Positions 14,701 through 25,420 are shown, numbered from the stretch's first letter. The stretch is DNA of 64,000 nt from Desmodus rotundus (GCF_022682495.2 NC_071389.1:179056056-179120055); one strand, 5' to 3'. Notes: generated from the sequence alone by a model not told the origin. Translations and numbers: made by a program.

Positions 14701-15468
14701 GATTATTACGAAAAAGGTAAGCAAGCCACAAACACGCCCTAAAGCTGTTGAACAGGATTATCTATATCTAAGATTCCGTGAGCTACAAAATTTTCCAAAA
14801 TCGCCTTCAGTCTGCAAAGACTACACAAAAAATGGTTCTACTTTCTACATTGAGTTTGTTCCTTCATGATGTATCTTCTGACTGGGCCAGTTTCCAGTTA
14901 CCAGAGTTTCTCAACACCTGGAATCCTTCTGATATAACGTGCAAGAGCTCCCCTTTAACTTGAAATACAAACTATGCTGAGTGCCAGGTCCTTTTTGTTG
15001 TTGTTGATGGCAAGACTTACCATTTCATGCTACCTTTATGAACTTCAATTTGCAAAGGGTTATTCGGAAGTGTTACAGGAAATGTTAACAGATTAGGTTC
15101 CAGACCAATTACTAAGATATTATAGAGACCACAAAAATTTTCCCTGGCTTATTCATGCTATTAGTTCCTTATTGAATGCTCTACAAAGTTTGTCAAGAGG
15201 TGTTTGAATTCTGGCTCCGTCATTTACTAAGAGAATATATTTACCTTATCAAGTGCCTTAAATTTTAATAACATATTTTTGGATTTAGAAAACAGAAGTG
15301 ATTGTCTTGCAAAATTACTGAAAAGAATAGGCTTAACGTATCTACAACTGTCCAACATAATCTGACTATAGAAAGTTGGAGCTCTAATCAGATTAATTTT
15401 CTCTTTATTTTCCAGAGGAGTATGCCATTATTTCTTATAATATCAGCAGTGTTTCAGTTCCCCTGTGA
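2631..15468 (+). CDS. Gene 1: alpha-2-macroglobulin family protein, C-terminal part (15 exons)
   Basis: Secreted thioester protease inhibitor of the A2M/PZP/ovostatin group. Join of 2631-2749, 3444-3495, 4338-4421, 5151-5327, 6070-6151, 6739-6895, 8497-8571, 9447-9612, 10409-10620, 11515-11724, 12167-12291, 13368-13458, 13827-13895, 14614-14716, 15416-15468. These 1775 nt give 590 residues after a split glycine codon. All introns are GT-AG and all phases agree. Domain order: end of MG7/CUB, thioester domain (CGEQN and GGFSSTQ intact), receptor-binding domain. The 5' exons lie upstream of the window. Oddities: the LRP1-contact lysines of A2M are Met and Glu, the last disulphide is absent, and the C-terminus is -SVSVPL. 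By family knowledge, protease cleavage of the bait exposes the thioester, which traps the protease covalently. Which paralogue this is cannot be fixed from the sequence; ovostatin-like is my best guess. Confidence 0.9.
3444..3495 (+). CDS. Gene 1 exon 22-equivalent
   Basis: A 52-nt exon between ttgacag and gtaaga encoding [17 protein letters not shown]. It matches A2M PEGLEKETTFNSLLCPSG in length and phase (0 in, 1 out). Confidence 0.9.
3667..3709. repeat. Perfect 10-bp inverted repeat with a third copy
   Basis: TTAACTACTA (3667-3676) and its reverse complement (3685-3694) are separated by 8 nt. TTAACTACTA recurs at 3700-3709. In the intron between exons 22 and 23 of gene 1; it probably arose by local slippage. 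Confidence 0.85.
4338..4421 (+). CDS. Gene 1 exon 23-equivalent
   Basis: An 84-nt exon between tttccag and gtaagt. It reads [20 protein letters not shown] and ends FTVVG, aligned to A2M LSLKLPPNVVEESARASVSVLG. It leads into the thioester domain. Confidence 0.9.
5151..5327 (+). CDS. Gene 1 exon 24-equivalent: thioester exon
   Basis: A 177-nt exon, the family length, between tatttttag and gtgaga. It encodes [15 protein letters not shown] followed by [16 protein letters not shown]. The internal Cys-Gln thioester is CGEQN (Cys codon 5210-5212, Gln codon 5219-5221). Both reactive residues are intact, so the protein should be able to form the covalent trap bond. A2M has Tyr where this has Phe before GCGEQN. 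Confidence 0.95.
6070..6151 (+). CDS. Gene 1 exon 25-equivalent
   Basis: An 82-nt exon between gtattttag and gtaaga encoding [20 protein letters not shown] then NQEGSIR. It aligns with A2M YQRQLNYKHYDGSYSTFGER. The last codon is split (cg|g) and gives Arg, where A2M has Trp (NTW). Confidence 0.88.
6739..6895 (+). CDS. Gene 1 exon 26-equivalent (thioester domain)
   Basis: A 157-nt exon between cattacag and gtgaga: [20 protein letters not shown], then [19 protein letters not shown]. The Cys of NGCF is one half of a conserved thioester-domain disulphide; its partner LLCLED is in exon 28. The pyrimidine tract (6693-6706) sits unusually far from the acceptor AG. Confidence 0.87.
6896..8496. other. 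Gene 1 intron 26: nothing recognised
   Basis: 1.6 kb of apparently unique sequence. Short overlapping open frames on both strands at 7514-7766 have no family resemblance. Confidence 0.55.
8497..8571 (+). CDS. Gene 1 exon 27-equivalent
   Basis: A 75-nt exon, the family length, between gtgtgtcag and gtaagg. It encodes [20 protein letters not shown] then GLSFT, aligned to A2M GVEDEVTLSAYITIALLEI. Confidence 0.88.
8572..9446. other. Gene 1 intron 27: nothing recognised
   Basis: AT-rich intron with a short TA/TG run near 9295-9350 and no repeat I can name. Confidence 0.55.
9447..9612 (+). CDS. Gene 1 exon 28-equivalent
   Basis: A 166-nt exon between gacaag (AAG acceptor) and gtaagc. It reads [19 protein letters not shown] then [16 protein letters not shown] and ILDQSATKM. 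The AYAFALAG motif is typical of A2M. It is about five residues shorter than A2M in the VSNGYDH segment. The last base starts a split Asn codon. Confidence 0.85.
9931..10322 (+). mobile_element. Old interspersed repeat, family not named (copy 1 of 3)
   Basis: It starts ggttgctgtacaaaatacca and contains caaggtcaaggtgtcagcag, a (GT)n run at about 10107-10125 and a tail cagaccataacag. It shares layout with copies 2 and 3. In gene 1, intron between exons 28 and 29. Confidence 0.6.
10409..10620 (+). CDS. Gene 1 exon 29-equivalent
   Basis: A 212-nt exon between attctcag and gtgatt. It includes [37 protein letters not shown] and GGFSSTQ. The GGFSSTQ motif at the end of the thioester domain is almost invariant in the family. 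Confidence 0.93.
11515..11724 (+). CDS. Gene 1 exon 30-equivalent
   Basis: A 210-nt exon between gtgcag and gtaata. It begins [17 protein letters not shown] (A2M DTVVALHALSKY) and ends [10 protein letters not shown], whose Cys matches A2M Cys1321. The extra Cys in DTAVC is not in A2M. Confidence 0.92.
12167..12291 (+). CDS. Gene 1 exon 31-equivalent (receptor-binding domain start)
   Basis: A 125-nt exon between ttctag and gtaagt. It reads [20 protein letters not shown] then [12 protein letters not shown]2M has Cys1352 in LPQTC at about the place of KKNSS here, and no Cys occupies that position. A new Cys lies earlier (KKEC), and NSS is an N-glycosylation sequon. Confidence 0.88.
13368..13458 (+). 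CDS. Gene 1 exon 32-equivalent (receptor-binding domain)
   Basis: A 91-nt exon, exactly the A2M length, between atttcag and gtaaat. It reads [18 protein letters not shown] then [12 protein letters not shown]. Aligned without gaps to A2M, Lys1393 becomes Met and Lys1397 becomes Glu; these are the two lysines known to bind LRP1. Confidence 0.92.
13827..13895 (+). CDS. Gene 1 exon 33-equivalent
   Basis: A 69-nt exon, the family length, between ttccaag and gtaagt. It encodes [20 protein letters not shown] then LEN, aligned to A2M LERSNHVSRTEVSSNHVLIY. The acceptor is AAG, not CAG. Confidence 0.87.
14255..14345 (-). mobile_element. LINE-1 3' UTR scrap, antisense
   Basis: It has the (t)ttattgttgttcaagtacagttg start followed by C-rich cccccacccc sequence, which is the antisense tail of the local LINE-1 family. 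It sits in the intron before exon 34 of gene 1. Confidence 0.7.
14614..14716 (+). CDS. Gene 1 exon 34-equivalent
   Basis: A 103-nt exon, the family length, between tttatag and gtaagc. It reads [20 protein letters not shown] then [20 protein letters not shown] is a family hallmark near the C-terminus. Confidence 0.92.
15416..15468 (+). CDS. Gene 1 last coding exon with stop
   Basis: Begins after attttccag and reads [17 protein letters not shown], then TGA at 15466-15468. A2M ends here with AEYNAPC plus seven residues. A run of four C at 15460-15463 precedes the stop; with three, the reading would pass the stop as VPC and stay open to gtaagg at 15492. Either the C-terminus is naturally different or a one-base change has altered it. 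The gtaagg may also mark a spliced 3' UTR. Confidence 0.8.
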
Positions 15469-17480
15469 GACAAAACAAAACACAGAAAAAGGTAAGGAAA
15501 TTGTATACATCCTAGACCACTGAAAACATATCTGGTAATTAAAACCTAAAGATGAAATATTGAATACAACGAAGAGAAGTCCGTGGTACGTAAGGAGGTT
15601 TGTATAGCTACGTGCACTGGATGAGCATTCTGATAGTCATTAAGATTTTATTAATTTCTTTAAAATAGCATGAAAGAATGTGCAGATACTTAGTTCCTTT
15701 TACAAATCTCTCATTTTAAAAATCTCTCATTTTTGTTTCATAAGTTGGTAGATAGGTAATTATACATGTATGTGCATATATTTCTACATATTCATGTACA
15801 TGTTAAATATGTGTGTATATAGATATGTTTGTATAGCTATATATTTATGTATATATCCATTCCCACTTTTATTTATTGTTTAAAGAATGTTTTAAATCCT
15901 AGGTGGAAAGGTATTTGCTTTGAAGAAACTTATTCTTCTGAATCAAACCTGAAAGAAAACCATGCAGAGGCTACAACCTGCTATGACTTCTTCTCAGATT
16001 TTCTTTATTATCCATTAAATGCTGTGATTTTGCATTTGAGTCTATGACTTTCTTTTCTTCCAGTAGCTCATAATTTTCATCCTAGAAAACACAGAACTTC
16101 ATTCAATAGCAAATAATTAGCTTTATTGTTATAAATTCTGAATTCAAGTGTTTAGGCATTATGATATACAGAATACATGGAAAGACCCACCATCCACAGA
16201 AAGAGAGAGAGAAAGTCAGGGTTAATGAGGAGGAGAAAAATAGACTAAATTGAACAAGACTTCATGTGAGCTCAAGAAAATAAAATAAAAAACAAAAAAA
16301 AACACACAGAGTCTTTTCAGTAAAAGATCATCAAAGAATGAAGGGGGTGCTTACAGATCACAGACTAATTGATAAATTTATTGGATTTATGTTTATGAGT
16401 GAGAATTTAATCCAAGGGTATTTTATCTTTTCTAAATTATTTTATTTTTCTGAGCTTATCACTTATTACTGAAAAGCAATGTTCAAAGTCTACCTTTGGC
16501 TTAACTTAACAGTACTATTATAACAATGAATTAATATCGAGAACAGGGAGGCAGGAAGAAACTGGAAAGAAACAAGGATGGAAATGAAAACAATTTCTCT
16601 GCTAACTTTAACACAAGCTTTTGACTCTGCTGAGATACTGCTACAGACAAGAAAAAGCCAAAAGTAAATTTTCCAGTTTTGGACTGAAAAAAAAAATTAG
16701 AAAAAGAGTATCCTAGACTTTATCAATATTCAACAAATTTAAAATATAGTGTTTTCATAGAAGATGGTTAGATATTTATTTTTGTAACCTCTCTTCCAGT
16801 GTATACTTTAAATAATACCTAAATTACAATTGGCCCTTAATAAATCTTTATTAATTGGTTTATCACAGATGAACTGTTAAGCTCAGTCTATATCTGGTGC
16901 TACAAAAGTTTATTTTACTGTGTTAAGAATATCTTCGTACCATCTTAGTTCTCTTATTTTACCAAAACCTGATGCATCACATGTGCACATAAGAGACCAG
17001 TATTCATATTTTTTAAAAACACCCCATCTCTGTATCTATTCAAGTATTTAACTCAAGGAAAATGTGACTCTTCTAGTACATTTTCTGCTGAAGGGTCAAG
17101 AAAAATGAAGGAAATTTACTTTGTGGTAAATAATTTCTCTTAGTGGGAAACTTTTCTTTTGCCAAAGGAAGTAATCAGTTCTTAGCCCTCATTTTACCTG
17201 ACATGTATTCAATATAAGTCTACTCAAATAATAAAATTTTCCCTCAAATTATAAGCAAGCAAGGAGGGTATGCGGAGTCAACTATTTTTTATACCTCAAG
17301 ACACAGAGAAAGTCTGGGATTTAATGTTTATATTTGCAAAATTTCATGGTGTCACAATGAATATTGGAGGTAAAAGTAACTGAGATCAAAATATCTTTGA
17401 AAGAATTGAAGACTGTGGGTGAACAATACAGCTCTGTTACTTACCTTTTTCATTGGAATCCCTCTCCACTGTATTTTGGA

Positions 17481-17512
<32 letters not shown>

Positions 17513-18159
17513 AGTCATTGCCCTGGTTCAAATTTTAACAGAAAATTGGGCATAAGGCACATCCCAGTTTAGAAGTGTTGTGTAGGAAATGCCAAGCTTT
17601 GATGTGATCGTGTGTGTGTGCACTTAAGAAGAAGTCTATAGCAAATTAGACCACCGTGTAATATTTCATGGAGTCTTTATAGTTCTGATTTGGAAGAGGC
17701 TTGTGTTATCAAAGCATCATCTGGTGCTTGTTCCTCTTCTTCTCCACACAAAAGTACTTTGGACAGTGGGAATTCATTCCATCTGTCATGTTCTCACACA
17801 GTAATCACACTGTTTTGCATTTTGAAATAAATTATACACATGTTTAAATAACATCTGAAATACTTAGCATTCCTTTTACCATCTTCTACAAATCCCATTC
17901 TCTGACCTCCTCATTTCATTTCATCAGTTTTGCCTTCTTTCTCTTTTCTTTCATCTCAGTTTCTTTGCCTTTATTTTTTTCTTCCACCATCACTTTAAGG
18001 CTTTTCTTTCTTTCCCATAATATACACATTTTTCTTCTCACTTTCTATAAACTTGTTAATATTTTTGGTTCCAATTTTTTTCCCACACATTCTGGGAGAC
18101 CTCTGCTACATTGTTCCTGAAAATGTTGTTTTGCTTGTCTTGCATATTTTCATAAAGAA
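15469..18159. other. 3' flank of gene 1
   Basis: It begins with the 3' UTR. A donor-like gtaagg at 15492 could mean a further noncoding exon. AATAAA at 16839-16844 is one possible polyadenylation signal, but nothing decides. TA-rich run at 15760-15860; A30 at 17482. No other gene is seen. Confidence 0.5.
17482..17511 (+). repeat. Poly(A) run of 30
   Basis: An uninterrupted A30 in intergenic DNA. No LINE or SINE body is clear just before it. Confidence 0.9.
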
Positions 18160-18660
18160 AATATAGCAGTACTATTTATAATAGCCAAGTGTTAGAAACA
18201 GCCCAAGTGTCTATCAGGTGAGTGGATTAAAAACTATGGTACATTTACACAGTGGAATACTACACAGCAGAAAGAAAGAAGGAGCTCCTAACCTTCGTGA
18301 CAGCATAGATGGAACTGCAGACTATTATGCTAAGTGAAAGAAGCCAGTCGGAAAACAATAAATACCATATGATCTCACTTATAACTAGAATCTAATAAAC
18401 AAAATAAACTAACGAGAAAAATAGAACCAGAGACATGGAAACATAGAAGAGACTAACAGCTATAGGAAGGGAGGGGAGAGGGGGCAATGGTGGAAGGAAA
18501 GAGAAGGGATTAGTCAAAGAACATGTATGAATGACCCATGGAATAGCCCATGAATGGGATTGACTGTGGGAGAGAAGGGTAGGCTGGGTGGAGCAGGGCA
18601 AAAGGGAAAAAATTAGGACAACTGTAATAGAATAAACAATAAAAAATTGTAACACAAAAA
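18160..18660 (+). mobile_element. LINE-1 3' end, sense
   Basis: It includes the tttataatagccaagtgtta block, a gaatactacacagcagaaag block and the tail ctgtaatagaataaacaataaa with A-rich end. 5'-truncated and intergenic. Confidence 0.82.
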
Positions 18661-20064
18661 ATAATAAACTTAAACCTGAATAAAGAAGAAGAAAAATAAA
18701 TTTGGGCAGAGTGAATCCTTTGTGGCTCATGGTTTTCAATGTTTGTTTGAATCTAAGGCCACAGCTGCTCATCAAGCCAAATAAACATTGCAAAGAAACA
18801 CAGAGGTTAGTGGAAAGTGAGAAGGATTCCATGACTACGGGGCAGATAGAGAAAGAGTATTCATGTAGCTGTCCATTTCTCTTATTACTTCATGCAGCAC
18901 TTTCAGAAATCTTTTCCCCTTTTTATGGAGCAGGAACATTTTCATTAAAATACATTTAATTTTATTTATTATTAATCCTATATTTTAAAAGTTAGAAAAT
19001 TGTATTATTTTAATGTCCATTTTTAAATCACTGAAAAATGGTCATGTTTGTGTAATCTCTGGTTAGCAGAACTTTGGGAAATTTCAAGTATTACAAGTAT
19101 TTTCTACTTCTTAACATTACCAAGTTGAGAAAAATTTTTTCAAGGACACCTCTTCTGACATAAAGATAGATATACATTTTAAGAGATGACTCTGGCTCAC
19201 AAATTACTGTTGGCCTTGCCTCTTTTCTAGAACAGTGGTGGGTTTTCCTTACTATCTTCTCAGTTCTTGGCTCATTCACTCCATCCTGGTCACTCTCAGA
19301 ATGCAAAAGTTTCTTTGTCACCTCGTAGTTATCCAGCGTCAATTGTTACTCTTCATGTACAACAAGCCCTAAGGGGAAAATCTCAAATGTCATTGTTTTC
19401 CTTACTCAGTGATATTTGAGATCAAGACCCACGCATACAGGAATATATATATGCATGAACGATTTAATTGATAGGGGCTAGAAACCTGAAATAGGTTCAA
19501 ATAAATACCAGGAACCAAGAACAAAATGTGTTGTCTCTCACACTCCATCTAGACCCTTTTACCCCAACCCAAAAGTCCTTCAAAACCTCTTGTGGAGATG
19601 GCTGAACTGGGTGAAATAGTTTCAGGGACATCAATCTCTCCTGCCATTTCTTTGCCTCCATTTGCTGGCATCCCCAATAACATTTGACTATTTTCTTGAA
19701 TCTCATGATTTGGTAAAACTTTTCCAAAAATTAACAGTCAAGGACAAGTTTTCCTGATAATAGAGGAAAAATATTGCTGAAAACTAGAGACTTCTAAGAA
19801 AGTCTATTTCACCAAAGAATATATCTCTTACTCAGTACGCAATAACTCCCCCTCCCCTTCATGAATTAGAGTTATGGCACCAGTGGGGTGGAGTGGGGAA
19901 CAAAGGAGTAAAACAAAAAGAGGAAGAAGAACCACAAACAATTAAATTTTTTTAAAAAAGAGAGAGAAAGATTCCCAGGCACAACCTGAAATGAAATTGA
20001 CACAGGAACTCAGGTCTTAGAATGAAACAAAAGTAGCAAGGGTTTAAATTCACACAAGACTAAA

Positions 20065-20072
20065 AACTCTTT

Positions 20073-20107
<35 letters not shown>

Positions 20108-20250
20108 TTTTATTGTTGTTCAATTACAGTTGTCTGAAAACTCCTAACATTAAAAGGTATATGGGGTGGGGTGGAGGGATGGGGAGAAAAGGCATACAAC
20201 TGTAATAGAATAACAATAAAAATTTTTTAAAAAAAGAAAAAAAAAGGTAT
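20065..20250. mobile_element. Two opposed LINE-1 tails with a (TTTA)n run
   Basis: (TTTA)n at 20071-20110 leads into an antisense LINE-1 3' end (attgttgttcaattacagtt). This is followed at once by a sense 3' end (ggggtggggtggaggga, then actgtaatagaataacaata) and an A-rich tail. Confidence 0.7.
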
Positions 20251-20614
20251 ATGCTTGTCTTCACTTTGATCTTTTCCTTTTCCTTAACCAGAATAAAAAA
20301 ATGTTGAAAAAGTCAAAAGTTAAATTTTAAGAATGCTAAAGGCAACAGCTAAAACAATAGTAACCACAAATTCTGAAGAGAGGGACAGTGTTGTGAAAAG
20401 CAAACTTTCACAGGAGATAGCTTCTTAGCGTGGGTTTAAAGAAATGCCCAATGAATGATTCTGGAAAATGAAATTCAGGAGACTTTTACTTTGATGAGTT
20501 TTTGAGCATAAGGTTGCCATTCAGATTTATTGGCATGATAGATAACTAAACCTGGTATTTGTGTGAGACTCTTTTTTTTGCTAAATATTGTTGCTCAGAA
20601 GATAAAGTGAAACT

Positions 20615-20775
20615 AAGGCTATGGTTACCCCTACAGATTTAACAGGGCGGTGATTGCGGGGGCACCAAGGAAGGGGATGGAGGTAGAAGTGGGTATGGGG
20701 GTATAAATGGTAATGGAAAAATACAATAAAAAACAATTTAAAATTAAAAATATAAATAAATAAATAAATAAATAT
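20615..20775 (+). mobile_element. Degenerate LINE-1-like 3' tail with (AAAT)n
   Basis: A G-rich stretch (ggggatggaggtag) is followed by ataaatggtaatggaaaaat and an (AAAT)n tail at 20744-20775. The layout is the same as other LINE-1 3' ends here, but more decayed. Confidence 0.55.
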
Positions 20776-21684
20776 TATCCAGTAGTTTTTAGTTGGAATA
20801 TAGACAGGGAGCTAGGTCGCAGCAGTTCAGCAGGAGAGAGTTCTATAGTCCATGTCTTTCCCTCATTGCCACTATGATACTCTGCCCAGTATTGGGCTCA
20901 CAATAAATCCAAAACAGCTGCAGTAAATTCATGCTTCATCCTTATACTACCATAGTCCTCACAAGTCCATTTACAGTTACGCTCATACAGATATTAGGTA
21001 GTGAAGAAATTCACACCACTAATACTTCCTTCCTGCAATATTTCTTCCATCTAAAGCATGCCCTGAACATAGTTACCAGCACTTTTATCATCCAGTGTGA
21101 ATTTTCTCTTGGCATCTCATGGATGCTCGTTTGCCCCTAAAAGAATTATACGACCTTGACATAGCTTTCTGCTAATCCAATTTACCTTTTTTGTTCTTGG
21201 CGTATAGGATAACTTCCCTAGGATGGCAAGCATTCTATTTCTGAAATTGAAGTAAAGAGACTTCCACCAGGAGAATGCGCTTTTTAAGGGCAGCAAATTA
21301 AATCAATGCCAATGGAGAGATTAAATCAGATACAATCAAGTAATTAAAATCAGGCATATTCCGCTCACACAGCCCTGATAATCCAATGAAAGTTTCAGAC
21401 TCTTAAAAATTTCATGTGAGTGCATAAATTTTCTAGGGGCTTATATGATCCCTGAAGCTAAATTATGGAACAAAATAAAATCCCTGGGTAATTGAATTTC
21501 CCCCAGAGACCCTAGTGTCTAAACCCAGTCATGTTCATCCTGCACCAAAAATTGAGAAAGATCTCTAGTGGTGCTAAAAAAGGTTAAGAGGCTAGACAAA
21601 AAAGAGGTCTTCTATTCAGACTGTTTTTCACTTTAGAATTTGCATTTGAAAAATAGAATATAAACTTTACCCCCTTTCTTTCCT

Positions 21685-21930
21685 CACTCTATACATTGGA
21701 AACTGCTGGTATTTGGAAGATTCATTAATCTTAGCATCCTATTCTCAACCTTTAAGCTGCAATGAGAAATTACTAGTATGTATTTTTATTAAGCCTTAAA
21801 ACTTTTTTATGTGCATTTGGTGCATTTTCCCAGAGCTATGCAAAAACAACAAACCTGTACTCACCTCACAATGTGATTTTGATAGGAACGTCTTAAAATT
21901 TTCACAAGGCACAATTTGGTATAATGGTTG
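21685..21930 (+). repeat. Intergenic direct duplication, copy A
   Basis: It shares order and most bases with 27365-27600: gaagattcattaatcttagc, tttaagctgca, then aaaaacaacaaacctgtact occur in both. Not recognised as a known transposon. The copies are roughly 85% identical by eye and 5.7 kb apart in the same orientation. Confidence 0.85.
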
Positions 21931-23359
21931 TTAATAGTTCTATCCAGTAATAGCAAGCACGCAGTAATTATTTGTTAAATAAATGAATGAAGAATCATGT
22001 GCCCATGACACATGACACCACTTCTCATTGAGAAGTTGATGGAGGACGAAGGTTTAAGGTGAGGATGTTAGCTATCTATGTGAACATCTGAGGGAAGAGA
22101 AATGCTGGAGAAGGGAACAGCAAACACAAAGTCTTTAAGGCAGGAAGGTTCTCAAGAGCTGGAGGAAGCAAGGAGTTCAGTATGGCTAAAACGGACGAAG
22201 TAAAGGAGTCAGCAGGTTGGTGGTATGGGGAGTGGAGATCATTGTGGGGAGGGTGGACAAACTTTCCATTGATGACTCAGAGGAAGAACATTAAGCTGGA
22301 TAGAACATTATTTTGCCACTAAGGCAGGTCTTAATGATGTATCTGAAGAAAATATTACTGCAGTCTGAACAACTCAGTGGAAACCCCCCTGGCCTGATCT
22401 CTGAATCAGCATGGTAATATTAAACATGAGTCTTTCTAATAAAACAAGAAATTGAACATTCTTTGCATTCTTTTCTATCATTGTCCTGACTCTCAGTGTT
22501 TGTTCCAGGAAATTTTTAGAAAGTGAAAATGTGTTCCTCAAGTCCCAGAATTTTCCAGCCTGCTCCCTACCAGGCCAAGTATTGAAAAGGAGAAAACATA
22601 TACAGAAAATCAGCAGGTTATCATAAAAGACGAATTATAAAAACCAGAATTTCTTCTTCTTTTATTTATTAAAAACATTACCATAAATACCTCATGTGCA
22701 CTTTAATATGAACTTTAATTTCTTTCTACGTATGTTAATGATTCTAACCCTACCTCCCCCAATGTACACAGAGGTGGCAGTTGCTCAATCCTCTGTAAAC
22801 ATATTTTTCTTTGGAAATAACATTGGCTTAGAAATATGTTCAAAGGTAATAAAGTCTTTCATAGTTTTTTTAAATAGCTTTATTTTGAATTTTTTTAATT
22901 TTTCATACAATTAACATTGTATAAGAATTATCAGCAATTACAAAGTCAAGTCTTTCCATACTTCATTATTCCCTAGTCTTTGTAAACACTATTATTAAAG
23001 TGGAATTTAGATTTTGGTCTGTTCTTTTCATATAGCAGTAAGTAAAGCTTTTGATGTTGTGAAAAATCTTCTTGTTTATCACTTTCGATAGATGTGTAAT
23101 ATTTTACCAAGGTAATATATGACATGTATCTTAACTGTTATTAAACATTTCCACTCATCTAACATTTTACTAGTATTAAATTTTGCTTTAGTGATGATTT
23201 GGTATGTTCATTTTTATTTATTGTGTAGGAATTTCTTTACTGAGTCCTTTATACTTGGTGCTCAAAACCATGGATCTCACACATCAGTTATGTATAGCAA
23301 ATATCTCCTACACAAAGAAGAGTTTCTAAGTTAAAAGTCAATAATAATTGACACATACA

Positions 23360-23545
23360 ACACTCACTCAAGGCCAGGTACTTTCTAAGGGTTCTATTTA
23401 TGTTAATGAATGTAATCCAATCACAGAATTATTATTAAGCCAACTTACAGGTGAGGAAGCTGAAGCACCAAGAGTTTATGTAATTTGCCCAAAATGACCC
23501 AGTAAGTGAGGGACCTGGAATTCCGCCCCAGGCAGTGTGACATTT
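23360..23545 (-). mobile_element. MIR SINE
   Basis: The + strand shows the reverse complement of MIR: gccaggtactttctaagg, acaggtgaggaagctgaagc, then a ggacctggaattc block. An ancient tRNA-derived mammalian SINE, intergenic. Confidence 0.75.
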
Positions 23546-24124
23546 GAGTATTCTCTTCACCACCACATCGTGCTGCTCTGGGCAGTTAAAATATTCCCCT
23601 ATTGGATTTCAGATTGCTTCTTTTTCCAGGTGCTTTCCTTTCTCCTATAAACATTACTTTAGCCCAGAAAAGATAACAATTATTTTATTTATTTTTTCAT
23701 TCAACAAATACTTATTCGGTGCTTATTAAACAGATGACTGACACTTTGTTACTACATTTTCATTCATGTGAGTTAAGTTGTTATCTACTATTAAAAGTTG
23801 GAATGCTGTGACATTGATCTTTGTCTTTAACATTCAACTAAAATCTGCCGTTCAGGCTCGTCTTTGGTCACAACCTGTTTCAACATAATTTTTAGTATCT
23901 CTGAAATTATGCATGATCAATAATTCTATGATCTTTGTAGGTAATGATTATCTGAAATCACTATAATAATGTTGGTAATATAATCAAGGTGTGATGTACA
24001 TTAATTTTAATGTGTGAATATTCATGTATTGTTACAGATATTTGCACAAGTTCTCTTATGACATTGTAAGTTCATTGTAGGCCTCACATAACCATCTGTC
24101 CTAAATATACCTCTGGTATTTAAA

Positions 24125-25420
24125 AAAGTATGACATTAGGTGGGCTAAAGATAGTTTATTCAATAAATGGTGTCGGGGAAATTAGACAGATACTTGCAGA
24201 AAAATGAAAATAGACCACCTTTTTACACCACACACAAGAATAAATCCAAAGTGGATCAAAGACTTCAATGTTAGACCCAAAACCATAAAATTCCTAGACG
24301 AAAACACAGGCAGCAAACTCTAGGACATTGCTCATAGCAATATTTTATCTGATATATCTCCCCAGGCAAGGGAAACAAAAGGAAAAAAAATAAACGAATG
24401 GGCTACATCAAACTAAAAAGTGTTTGCACAGCAAAGGAAACCATCAATAAAATAAAAGACAACCCATGGAATGGAAGAACATATTCGCTAATGCATCTGA
24501 TAAGGGGTTACTATCCAAAATTTATAAAGAACTTACAAAACTCAACACCAAAAGAACAAACAACCCAATTAAAAAATGGGCAAAGGACCTGAGTAGACAC
24601 TACTCCAAAGAGGACATACAGATGGCAAATAGACATATGAAAAGATGTTCAACGTCACTAATCATCAGAGGAATGCAAATTAAACCCACAGTGAGCTATC
24701 ACCTCACACCTGTCAGAATGGCTATCATCAATAAATCAACAAACAACAAGTGCTGGTGAGGATGTGAAGAAAAGGGAATCCTTTTGCACTGCTGGTAGGA
24801 ATGCAGACTGGGACAACACTGTGGAAAGCAGTATGGGAACATCTCAAAAAATTAAAAATGGACCTGCGTTTTGATCCAGGGATCCCACTTCTGGAAATAT
24901 ATCCAAAGGAACTCAAAACACTAATTTGAAATAACATAAGCACCCCTATGTTCATTGCAGCATTATTTACAATTGCCAAGATATAGAAGCAGCCCAGGTG
25001 TCCATCAATAGATGAGTGGATAAAACAACTATGGGACACTTACCCATTGGAATTCTACTCGGCCATGAAAAAGAAGAAAATGTTACCCTTTGTGACAGTA
25101 TGGATGGGCCTGGAGAACATTATGCTAAGTGAGATAAGACAGTGAGAGAAAGGCAAATACCATATGACTTCACTCATATGTGGAATCTAGAGAACAAATG
25201 GGACTAACAAGCAAAAAACAGAGACAGAGTCACAGATGGAGAACAGATGACAGCTAGTGGGGGAGGAGACTAGGTGATAGAGGAATTGAGCAAAAAAGAA
25301 CAAGTACTCATGGACATGGACAAGAGGGTATTGATAGCAGAGGGGAGGGGAGAATAAGGGAACTGAATGGTAGTGGAAAAAATGTAACAACGATTATATA
25401 TATGTATGTATGTATTTTTT
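24125..25420 (+). mobile_element. LINE-1 ORF2 C-terminal part and 3' UTR, sense
   Basis: It runs from the gtggatcaaagacttcaatg block through [20 protein letters not shown], the gaatgcagactggg block and the 3' UTR to an ATG-rich tail (25395-25415). This is the most complete sense LINE-1 here, with frameshifts; 5'-truncated and intergenic. Confidence 0.87.

Larger units (their letters stand above)
18661..23359. other. Intergenic DNA between repeats
   Basis: Mostly single-copy sequence holding the LINE tails at 20065-20250 and 20615-20775 and duplication copy A. Open frames up to 85 codons show no family signature. Confidence 0.5.

Noticed and set aside
15829..16047. 72-codon frame downstream of gene 1 as exon 36
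   Set aside because: It does not resemble the short A2M C-terminal exon, and the stop at 15466 already closes the reading frame.
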